The notes under the pieces are model-generated. The model was not told where the DNA came from. It ran no database searches and saw only the letters and a program-made list of their open reading frames with translations. Source: Ignavibacteria bacterium UBA7675 (GTDB lineage: Bacteria; Bacteroidota; Ignavibacteria; Kapaibacteriales; UB7675). From it: a DNA stretch of 18,078 nt. How positions within the stretch are numbered: the stretch's first letter is position 1; every line of letters starts with the position of its first letter. The position numbers and the translations under genes were made by a program. Below, in pieces: positions 8,639 through 14,395 of this stretch. The DNA lies in the NCBI GenBank assembly GCA_002483085.1, contig DLHF01000048.1:1-18078 (forward strand), read 5' to 3'.

Positions 8639-8868
8639 GGTGGTTTCGTACTGATGAGTTCGCTCGTAACAGCCCCAGTTTCCATGGCGCTTCGGCTGCT
8701 GTTCATGCCTTCGCTCTCCGCACCGCGCAGCACAAACCGCCGCGTGGTTAGCCCAGCTCTACCGCCTGTGGAAGAGAGCGCACGCAAACTAAAACAACGT
8801 CCGTATAGTTTATGTACCGATAATTTCCGAACTTTGTATTCTTGTTTGTTCAACAGCTCAACGTACAC
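8639..8868. other. Upstream region of gmhA
   Basis: 230 bp between the terminator and gmhA. No convincing gene is present. The last 50 bp become AT-rich and should hold the gmhA promoter; GAACTTTG (8829-8836) differs from the Bacteroidota -7 consensus TAnnTTTG only at its first base, but no clear -33 element is visible. Confidence 0.35.
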
Positions 8869-9462
8869 ATGACCGATTTCATCAAAGCGGCACTGCGCGA
8901 GGCCGCCGATTCGCTCGAAAGCCTCATGGCAAACGAGGCTACGCTTTCCAACATCGAAGAGGCTGCCGAAGCACTGCTTGCGGCATTTGCATCGGGCAAC
9001 CGCGTATTCAGTTGCGGCAACGGCGGCTCGATGAGCGATGCCATGCACTTTGCCGAAGAGCTTTCTGGCCGCTACCGGCAGAACCGTAAAGCGCTGCCAG
9101 CTACAGCTATAAGCGATGTAGGGCACATAAGCTGCGTGGCCAACGACTTCGGCTACGAGTATATCTTCTCGCGCTATTTGGAGAGCCAAGCCAAACCCGG
9201 CGATATACTATTTGGCATCAGCACAAGCGGCACGAGCAAAAACGTCGTGGAAGCAGCCCGCAGAGCGCGTGAACTCGGTGTGCGGGTCATTGCTCTTACA
9301 GGGCGCACAGGTACAATCCTCGGCGAGCTCGCCCACACAGAAATATGCACGCCCGCTGGCCGCTATGCCGACCGCGTGCAGGAGCTGCACATCAAAGTCA
9401 TACATATTCTCATCGAGCTCATCGAGCGGCGCCTGTTCCCGGAGAACTACGCAGAGAACTGA
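8869..9462 (+). CDS. gmhA: Phosphoheptose isomerase (sedoheptulose-7-phosphate isomerase)
   Basis: Converts sedoheptulose 7-phosphate to D-glycero-D-manno-heptose 7-phosphate, the first step of the ADP-heptose pathway for LPS inner core (or S-layer glycan); cytoplasmic. From the ATG at 8869 the protein has 197 residues, close to the 192 of the E. coli enzyme. It has a single SIS domain: VFSCGNGGSMSDAMHFAEEL, SGRYRQNRKALPATAISDVG, HISCVANDFGYEYIFSRY, GDILFGISTSGTSKNV, and a C-terminal ADRVQELHIKVIHILIELIE. The His and Glu of AMHFAEE and the Gln and His of QELHIKVIH correspond to the metal-binding residues known for the family. An upstream TTG at 8842 would add nine residues that the family lacks. 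No other heptose-pathway gene is in the window. Confidence 0.96.
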   Translation: MTDFIKAALREAADSLESLMANEATLSNIEEAAEALLAAFASGNRVFSCGNGGSMSDAMHFAEELSGRYRQNRKALPATAISDVGHISCVANDFGYEYIFSRYLESQAKPGDILFGISTSGTSKNVVEAARRARELGVRVIALTGRTGTILGELAHTEICTPAGRYADRVQELHIKVIHILIELIERRLFPENYAEN

Positions 9463-9823
9463 CAGGCAGCAATATCCCGCGAAAAAGCTGGGCAAGAGCG
9501 AAGGCGGCAAGTGCGACCGGCGACAGCGACAGAAGCGCACACAGCGACGCCCGTGCCATGAAATGTGATGATCGCGTAATCCTATCGTGGGCGGACAATG
9601 ATTGCACCGCCCGTTCGTCAACGGCTCTTTGCGTCGTGTTCCAAAGCAGCCCCGGCAGAAAGAGAATTTTGGTTGCGGAGATAGCAGCAGGCGTCTATTC
9701 GCACAGATAGCCAGCAGAACAGCAGAAAAATTCAACTACAGTACAGTATAACATCTTGACATGTCGCGCGCCGAGTACACGCGAAAGCGGTGCAGGGCAT
9801 CCTTCGAACTTTTACACATTTTT
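9463..9823. other. Structured spacer between gmhA and typA
   Basis: 361 bp without a convincing gene. It holds one copy of a diverged repeat of about 80 bp (listed separately). It also has the nested inverted repeat GGGCGG...CCGCCC at 9589-9612, whose loop contains CAAT-G-ATTG; this is not followed by a T-run. The final 80 bp before typA are AT-richer and presumably carry its promoter. A TATAAC is present near 9747, but no good -35 partner is seen. Confidence 0.5.
9479..9558 (+). repeat. Diverged intergenic repeat, copy 1
   Basis: About 80 bp starting GCGAAA and ending CGACGCCCGTGCCA. It shares 19 of 20 bases with copy 2 in the core GTGCGACCGGYGACAGCGAC (here 9511-9530) and a 14-bp identical end (9545-9558). 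It starts 17 bp after the gmhA stop and contains several GCGAC units. It has the same orientation as copy 2 at 14104-14185. Confidence 0.6.
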
Positions 9824-11638
9824 ATGAAGCAACTGCTACACAACCCCAACATCCGCAACATCGCTATTATTGCCCACGTTGACCACGGCAAAACAACACT
9901 TGTCGATCATATGTTCAGGCAAAGCGGCACGTTTCGCGCTAACCAAGAAGTAGACGACCGCGTGATGGACAGCATGGACCTCGAACGCGAGCGCGGTATT
10001 ACCATCTCTGCCAAAAACTGTTCAGTACAGTGGGGCGATGTAAAAGTAAACATTCTGGATACGCCGGGCCACGCCGACTTCGGTGGCGAGGTGGAGCGCG
10101 CGCTTACAATGGTAGATGGCGTTGTACTGCTGGTAGATGCCGCCGAAGGGCCGCTGCCCCAGACGCGTTTCGTACTGAAAAAAGCGCTGGAAAATGGACT
10201 GAAAATTATCGCTATTATCAATAAGATTGATCGCAAAGACGCCCGCCCGCAGGAAGTGCTCAATGAAGTGTACGACCTGTTTATCGACCTGGACGCCAAC
10301 GACGAACAAATAGAATTCCCGGTGCTGTACGCAATTGGTCGCGAGGGCATTGCACAGCTCACACTCGAAGACAAGGGCACAGACCTCGGCCCGCTGTTTG
10401 AAACAATTATCCGCGAGATTCCCGGCCCTACCTACGACCCCAGCGAACCGTTCCAGATGTTGGTGTCCGACCTCGACTACTCCGACTACCTCGGCAGGCT
10501 CGCTGTAGGGCGCGTGTTCCACGGCACTGCACGCATGAACGAAGAGCTGGCGTGTATGGGCGAAGACGGTACGCCGCGCTCGCTGCGCGTGTCCAAACTC
10601 CAAGTGTACGACGGGCTGAAATTTGCCGAAGTACAGCAGGCTGAAGCAGGCAACATCGTCATTCTTGCAGGTATCGAAGATGTGCACATCGGCGATACAA
10701 TTTGCAATAGAGAAACACCGAGAGCGCTCAAACGCCTTGTGGTAGACGAGCCGACAATCTCGATGATGTTCTCGATTAATACCTCGCCGTTCTCTGGCCG
10801 CGAAGGTAAACATGTACAGTCCAACAAAATTCGCGACCGCCTATTCCGCGAGACTCTCAGCAATGTGGCATTGCGCCTCGAAGAGACATCCGACAACGAT
10901 TCGATGATCGTAAAAGGCCGTGGCGAGCTTCAAATGGTCATTCTCATCGAGACTATGCGCCGCGAAGGATTCGAGCTCAGCGTAGGCCGCCCGCAGGTAA
11001 TCTACAAAGAAGAAAACGGCAAACGCCTGGAGCCTATCGAGCACTTGTTTATCGACTGTAGCGATGAGTTCGTCGGGATTGTCTCCGAAAAATTGTCGCG
11101 CCGCAAAGGTCGCATGATCAACCTCGTAAACCACGGCAGTGGCCGCGTGCGCTTGGAGTTCTCTATTCCTTCGCGCTCGCTTATCGGCTATCGCAATGAG
11201 TTCCTGACCGATACCAAAGGAACTGGCCTGATGAACTCGTACCTGCAAGGCTACGAAGACTATCGCGGCGACTTTGTAACGCGCCTTACAGGCTCGCTTA
11301 TTTCCGACCGTATGGGCGAAGCTATACCGTATGCTATCTACAACTTGGAGCCGCGCGGTATTATGTTTGTGCAAGCAAACGACCCCGTGTACGAAGGCAT
11401 GATCGTAGGCGAGCACAATCGCGACAACGATCTGAATGTAAACATTACTCGCACAAAGAAACTGACAAACATGCGCAGCTCCGGCAAGGACGATGCAGTT
11501 GTCCTTACGCCAGTGCTGCCAATGACATTAGAGCGCGCCATCGAGTTTATTCGCGATGATGAAATGGTAGAAGTAACACCGAAATCAGTGCGCCTTCGCA
11601 AGCTGATTCTGGCAGCCAATCAGCGCCCTAAATCGTAG
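9824..11638 (+). CDS. typA: Translational GTPase TypA/BipA
   Basis: Ribosome-associated GTPase of the EF-G/LepA superfamily, involved in 50S assembly and stress or low-temperature adaptation; cytoplasmic. The ATG at 9824 gives 604 residues, near the 607 of E. coli. An upstream in-frame ATG at 9761 would add 21 basic residues absent from the family. The protein starts MKQLLHNPNIRNIAIIAHVD. G1 is AHVDHGKTT (17-25), the switch I region is ERERGITI, G3 is DTPGHADFGGEVER, and G4 is NKID. The C-terminal half carries the TypA-specific region (NLVNHGSGRVRLEFSIPSRS, LIGYRNEFLTDTKGTG, RGIMFVQANDPVYEGMIVGE, NITRTKKLTNMRSSGKDDAV). A strong terminator follows directly. Confidence 0.97.
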   Translation: MKQLLHNPNIRNIAIIAHVDHGKTTLVDHMFRQSGTFRANQEVDDRVMDSMDLERERGITISAKNCSVQWGDVKVNILDTPGHADFGGEVERALTMVDGVVLLVDAAEGPLPQTRFVLKKALENGLKIIAIINKIDRKDARPQEVLNEVYDLFIDLDANDEQIEFPVLYAIGREGIAQLTLEDKGTDLGPLFETIIREIPGPTYDPSEPFQMLVSDLDYSDYLGRLAVGRVFHGTARMNEELACMGEDGTPRSLRVSKLQVYDGLKFAEVQQAEAGNIVILAGIEDVHIGDTICNRETPRALKRLVVDEPTISMMFSINTSPFSGREGKHVQSNKIRDRLFRETLSNVALRLEETSDNDSMIVKGRGELQMVILIETMRREGFELSVGRPQVIYKEENGKRLEPIEHLFIDCSDEFVGIVSEKLSRRKGRMINLVNHGSGRVRLEFSIPSRSLIGYRNEFLTDTKGTGLMNSYLQGYEDYRGDFVTRLTGSLISDRMGEAIPYAIYNLEPRGIMFVQANDPVYEGMIVGEHNRDNDLNVNITRTKKLTNMRSSGKDDAVVLTPVLPMTLERAIEFIRDDEMVEVTPKSVRLRKLILAANQRPKS

Positions 11639-11645
11639 AACTTCG

Positions 11646-11680
11646 CAGGCCGGGCTATCAAAGCCCGGCCTGTCTTTTTC
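11646..11680 (+). terminator. Rho-independent terminator of typA
   Basis: Perfect 11-bp stem CAGGCCGGGCT (11646-11656) / AGCCCGGCCTG (11662-11672) with a 5-nt loop, followed by TCTTTTTC. It ends only 10 bp before the start codon of the MarC-family gene. Confidence 0.95.
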
Positions 11681-11690
11681 CAGAGAAGCG

Positions 11691-12320
11691 ATGGGTCTGG
11701 TCGAATTTGCTCTCTTTGCATTTACGTCGCTGTTCACCGTAATTAATCCGGTGGGCGTCCTGCCTGTGTTTCTTTCGATGACACAGGATATGCCAAACGC
11801 GGATATCCGCCGCGTGGCCATAAAAGCAACCATTACAGCATTTATTGTCATGGTGTTTTTTGCGCTGTCGGGCCAGTTCATTTTCGACTTTTTCGCCATT
11901 TCCATCAACGGCCTTAAGATCGTGGGCGGCATTATGTTTTTCCTGCTGGGCTACGAGATGCTTCAGGGAAAGATGAGCCGTACTAAAAGCGACACCGCCC
12001 TTCCGGAAATCGACTCCGAATTTGCAATTACCCCTCTTGGCATTCCCATGCTGTGCGGCCCCGGTACGATTACCGCTTCTATCGTGCTTATGCAGGACAA
12101 TCCAGCTTTGGAAAAAAGGGCTGTACTGCTGGCAGTGATGGCGGCAGTGTGCGGCACCGCGCTGCTACTGCTGCTCGGCGCTCGTACTATCGTCCGCTTT
12201 TTGGGCTCCAGCGCCAATCGCGTGCTTACTCGCGTCATGGGGCTTATCGTCATGATGATCTCTGTAGAATTTTTTGTTGCGGGCCTGAAGCCTATCGTTC
12301 ACGACTTACTCGCCCCGTAG
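11691..12320 (+). CDS. MarC-family integral membrane protein
   Basis: 209 residues, almost entirely hydrophobic, with about six predicted membrane helices; inner membrane. Two halves carry the family hallmarks: FTVINPVGVLPVFLSM near the N-terminus and FAITPLGIPMLCGPGTITAS in the middle. The ending, MMISVEFFVAGLKPIVHDLL, is also typical. MarC/YchE proteins (UPF0056) were once linked to multiple antibiotic resistance, but that role has been questioned and no transport substrate is established. The gene starts 10 bp after the typA terminator, leaving little room for its own promoter, so expression may depend on read-through or a promoter within typA. It heads a compact plus-strand cluster: the DinB-like gene follows after 30 bp. 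Confidence 0.93.
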   Translation: MGLVEFALFAFTSLFTVINPVGVLPVFLSMTQDMPNADIRRVAIKATITAFIVMVFFALSGQFIFDFFAISINGLKIVGGIMFFLLGYEMLQGKMSRTKSDTALPEIDSEFAITPLGIPMLCGPGTITASIVLMQDNPALEKRAVLLAVMAAVCGTALLLLLGARTIVRFLGSSANRVLTRVMGLIVMMISVEFFVAGLKPIVHDLLAP

Positions 12321-12340
12321 TAATGTTCATTTTTTGGTAA

Positions 12341-12345
12341 AGGAG
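12341..12345 (+). promoter_or_regulatory. Shine-Dalgarno site of the DinB-like gene
   Basis: AGGAG five bases before the ATG at 12351. It fixes this start codon and shows that canonical ribosome binding sites are used here. Confidence 0.7.
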
Positions 12346-12350
12346 CCACA

Positions 12351-12845
12351 ATGCCTGCTACTGTTCCCGCCTCGCCCGAGCAACGCAACCGCTATATACA
12401 CGCCATCGAAGAGCTTCCCGGACTCGTAGAAAGCGCTGTGGCTGGCCTCAACGACGAACAGCTCGATACATCCTACCGCGACGGTGGCTGGACTGTGCGC
12501 CAAGTAATCCACCATCTTGCCGACTCTCATATGAATGCTTTTGTGCGGATGAAATTGACTATGACAGAGGACTATCCAACTATTAAGCCCTACGACCAGG
12601 ACGCGTGGGCTGTGCTCCCCGACTCCAAATTATCAGTAGAGCCTTCGCTTGCTATTCTGCGCGGCTTGCACTCGCGCATGGCCGCACTCTTGCGAAGTAT
12701 CAACAGCGAAGAGACGTGGCGCCGCACAGCATACCATCCCGAGAATGGCGATACAGCGCTCGACGACTTCGCGCGCCAGTACGCCCATCACGGAAAGCAT
12801 CATGTAGCACAGATCGCAGAGCTGCGCCAACGCAAAGGCTGGTAG
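12351..12845 (+). CDS. DinB/YfiT-type putative metal-dependent (bacillithiol) transferase
   Basis: 164 residues with a four-helix DinB-like fold. Signatures are YRDGGWTVRQVIHHLADSHM (42-61), NAFVRMKLTMTEDYPTIKPY and the C-terminal YAHHGKHHVAQIAELRQRKG. Histidines in IHHLADSH, plus His147 and His151, are the expected divalent-metal ligands. The sequence is much closer to B. subtilis YfiT/BstA than to DNA-damage DinB proteins. BstA-type enzymes join bacillithiol or a similar thiol to electrophiles; YfiT was first described as a putative metal hydrolase. The thiol used in this organism is unknown. It lies 30 bp after the MarC-family gene and is probably cotranscribed with it. Confidence 0.88.
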   Translation: MPATVPASPEQRNRYIHAIEELPGLVESAVAGLNDEQLDTSYRDGGWTVRQVIHHLADSHMNAFVRMKLTMTEDYPTIKPYDQDAWAVLPDSKLSVEPSLAILRGLHSRMAALLRSINSEETWRRTAYHPENGDTALDDFARQYAHHGKHHVAQIAELRQRKGW

Positions 12846-12932
12846 CAGCACTACAGAGCCCATTTTCGGCGGAGCTTTTTTCGGCGGAACGTTGTGCTGT
12901 TTCGCCTCTATTTTTGACGAAGGTATTTTCCC
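12846..12932. other. Short spacer with an 11-bp direct repeat
   Basis: TTTTCGGCGGA occurs at 12863-12873 and again at 12878-12888. The stretch between GAGCC and GGAGCTTTTTT (about 12857-12881) could form a weak terminator-like stem, and CAGCAC/GTGCTG (about 12847-12899) flanks the whole. This might attenuate read-through from the DinB-like gene into the small membrane protein. Confidence 0.3.
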
Positions 12933-13106
12933 ATGACATCAATTGTGGCTGCAATTATCGGCGGTGTGTTGTTCTTCTGGCTACAACAGCTTTTTAAAAA
13001 GTTTGAACACGGCGCCACTCCTATGCTTATTTTCCAGTTCTGTCTCGCTCTTGGCATTCTGGCGATTATGGCGTTTCTGATTCCTGTGCTGATGCTCTCG
13101 GAGTAG
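12933..13106 (+). CDS. 57-residue protein with two predicted membrane segments
   Basis: A short frame from the ATG at 12933 to the TAG at 13104-13106. The translation begins MTSIVAAIIGGVLFFWLQQL, continues FKKFEHGATPMLIFQFCLAL and ends GILAIMAFLIPVLMLSE. It shows two hydrophobic stretches (about 3-21 and 31-54) around a short charged loop, FKKFEHG, so a helical hairpin in the inner membrane is likely. GAAGG nine bases upstream of the ATG is a plausible ribosome binding site. It sits between the DinB-like and DUF4230 genes on the same strand with spacings of 87 and 91 bp. I do not recognise a family. Confidence 0.7.
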   Translation: MTSIVAAIIGGVLFFWLQQLFKKFEHGATPMLIFQFCLALGILAIMAFLIPVLMLSE

Positions 13107-13186
13107 ACCTCCGCTCCCCGCTGCCTGCTTTACACTTCTTTGCCGTTGCTCACGTCGGAGGCAGTGGAATATTTCAGCAATGAATC

Positions 13187-13191
13187 AGGAG
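13187..13191 (+). promoter_or_regulatory. Shine-Dalgarno site that fixes the DUF4230 start
   Basis: AGGAG six bases before the ATG at 13198. It favours this start over the in-frame ATG at 13180, which lacks such a site and would place the site inside the coding sequence. Confidence 0.7.
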
Positions 13192-13197
13192 TCCGCT

Positions 13198-13857
13198 ATG
13201 CCCTTTCTTCCGTCTGTTCTGCGCAGCCGCAGCCTGACTACACGTATAGTGCTCATTGGCATTACGGCAGGGTTTGTTATCCTTTCTCTCGTTTCGGCCT
13301 TCTATATCGCAGTACGCACGCCCGTGGACGTAGCGGGAAGCCTTGCACAGTCCACTGCCAAAGCTATGCGTGAAGCATTCAATTTCACACCGCGTATTAG
13401 CATCGACCAGGTAGTAGTATTCGAGCAAAACACGCCTATTATGGAGCTCGCCACTGTAGAGCGTGAACTCTATACACAATACACTTGGAAACATTCGTGG
13501 CTGGGTAGCACCAAGGAAATCACGGTGCGCGGCGTGTTTGTTGCCAAAGCTGGCTTCGACCTGCGAAAGCCGTTTCATATCGATATCAGCCGCAATCCGC
13601 TGAGCGTGCGTACTCATATCCCGCCCGCAGAACTTCTGTCGTTGGAAATGAAAGAATACAAATTAGTGACCGACGACGATGGCTGGTGGAATAAAGTAAC
13701 AACACAAGACAGACAGCAGGCAGTGCGAGCTCTCTTGCACGCCGCACGCCAGAAAGCTGATGATTCTGGTATCCGAGCTGAAGCAGAACGCTCTGTGGAA
13801 GAACGCCTGCGCGAAATCGTCTCCCGCAATGAGACAGCTCTTGCAGCGATAAACTAA
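13198..13857 (+). CDS. DUF4230-family membrane-anchored protein
   Basis: 219 residues. Residues of about 15-38 (TRIVLIGITAGFVILSLVSA) form one N-terminal membrane helix after a basic start, so the rest probably lies outside the inner membrane. The body fits the DUF4230 pattern: ELATVERELYTQYTWKHSW, LGSTKEITVRGVFVAKAGFD, then FHIDISRNPLSVRTHIPPAE followed by LLSLEMKEYKLVTDDDGWWN, and a helical, charged C-terminus (about 165-215). The function of this family is not known. It is the last gene of the plus-strand cluster beginning with the MarC-family gene. The domain assignment is from memory of the pattern. Confidence 0.75.
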   Translation: MPFLPSVLRSRSLTTRIVLIGITAGFVILSLVSAFYIAVRTPVDVAGSLAQSTAKAMREAFNFTPRISIDQVVVFEQNTPIMELATVERELYTQYTWKHSWLGSTKEITVRGVFVAKAGFDLRKPFHIDISRNPLSVRTHIPPAELLSLEMKEYKLVTDDDGWWNKVTTQDRQQAVRALLHAARQKADDSGIRAEAERSVEERLREIVSRNETALAAIN

Positions 13858-14068
13858 CAAGCTCCTTGTGCGCTTCGGTCTTCGTGCATGCCTCCGGTCT
13901 TTGCACCGCGCTGCATCACCGCCGCGTGGCTTTTCTCCCCGTTGTCCGCATGCTGCATACTGTTGGCATACGTTCATTCTCACCGGTGGCAGTGCGAAGA
14001 TGAGCTCGCACCTACGAGACCTCGCACATATTGCAAACGCCGATTCAACGCACAATTACAGATGGCTC

Positions 14069-14129
14069 GTTGTCGCGTGGCCGAACGGCGAGACACCATA
14101 CCAGCGAAAGGTGCTTGGCCAGCGACAAC
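14069..14129 (+). repeat. Long imperfect hairpin
   Basis: GTTGTCGC-g-TGGCC (14069-14082) pairs with GGCCA-GCGACAAC (14117-14129): 13 base pairs with a single bulge around a 34-nt loop. The loop can pair further (CACC/GGTG). The right arm lies inside repeat copy 2. Confidence 0.55.
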
Positions 14130-14185
14130 CGGCTCGTGCGACCGGTGACAGCGACCAGCCGGATGCCGCAACGACGCCCGTGCCA
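14104..14185 (+). repeat. Diverged intergenic repeat, copy 2
   Basis: 82 bp matching copy 1 at 9479-9558 in order and orientation: GCGAAA start, the core at 14136-14155 (19 of 20 bases) and the identical 14-base end CGACGCCCGTGCCA (14172-14185). It also carries CCGGCT/AGCCGG flanking the core. Confidence 0.6.
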
Positions 14186-14236
14186 CCCATACACTCTTGG
14201 CTGTGGCAACTTCCTGCAAAGAGACTTATAACGGCA

Positions 14237-14277
14237 CAGGCCGCTCTTCATAAACGAAGAGCGGCCTGCCTGTTTCT
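14237..14277 (+). terminator. Strong hairpin, probable terminator of the MarC-DUF4230 cluster
   Basis: Perfect 13-bp stem CAGGCCGCTCTTC (14237-14249) / GAAGAGCGGCCTG (14256-14268) with a 6-nt loop, followed by CCTGTTTCT. The T-run is modest. It lies between convergent genes and could also stop minus-strand transcription from the OmpA-family gene. It begins 379 bp after the DUF4230 stop codon. Confidence 0.75.
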
Positions 14278-14395
14278 ATCTCATTCCTTCTCAATACACT
14301 TATTTCCACCGAACAGTTTCAGCATCCATTTCCGATATTTTCGCGCGCTGTAGCATTGCTGCAATCGCAACTACAGAAATCGCGCACATAGAGAA

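Larger units (their letters stand above)
13858..14395. other. Structured spacer between convergent DUF4230 and OmpA-family genes
   Basis: About 540 bp with no convincing gene; the open frames are rich in Arg, Cys, Trp and Pro and look random. It contains GTGCGA/TCGCAC around 13992-14011, a long imperfect hairpin (14069-14129), repeat copy 2 (14104-14185), the stem TGCCAC/GTGGCA (about 14181-14212) and a strong hairpin at 14237-14268. Near the ompA-like stop is GCGCG-CTGTAG...CTACAG-aaat-CGCGC (14343-14385), which has no T-run on the minus strand. Confidence 0.55.

Noticed and set aside
8712..8780. tRNA-like element on the minus strand: 7-bp CGCTCTC/GAGAGCG ends and GGTAGAGC resembling a D-loop
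   Set aside because: No TTCGA T-loop, no valid anticodon arm and only 69 nt; likely coincidence.
8599..9189. 196-codon minus-strand frame overlapping the terminator and gmhA
   Set aside because: Antisense to a confident gmhA and without recognisable features.
13868..14353. 161-codon plus-strand frame downstream of the DUF4230 gene
   Set aside because: Composition looks random, it runs through repeat copy 2 and a terminator hairpin, and it has no ribosome binding site.
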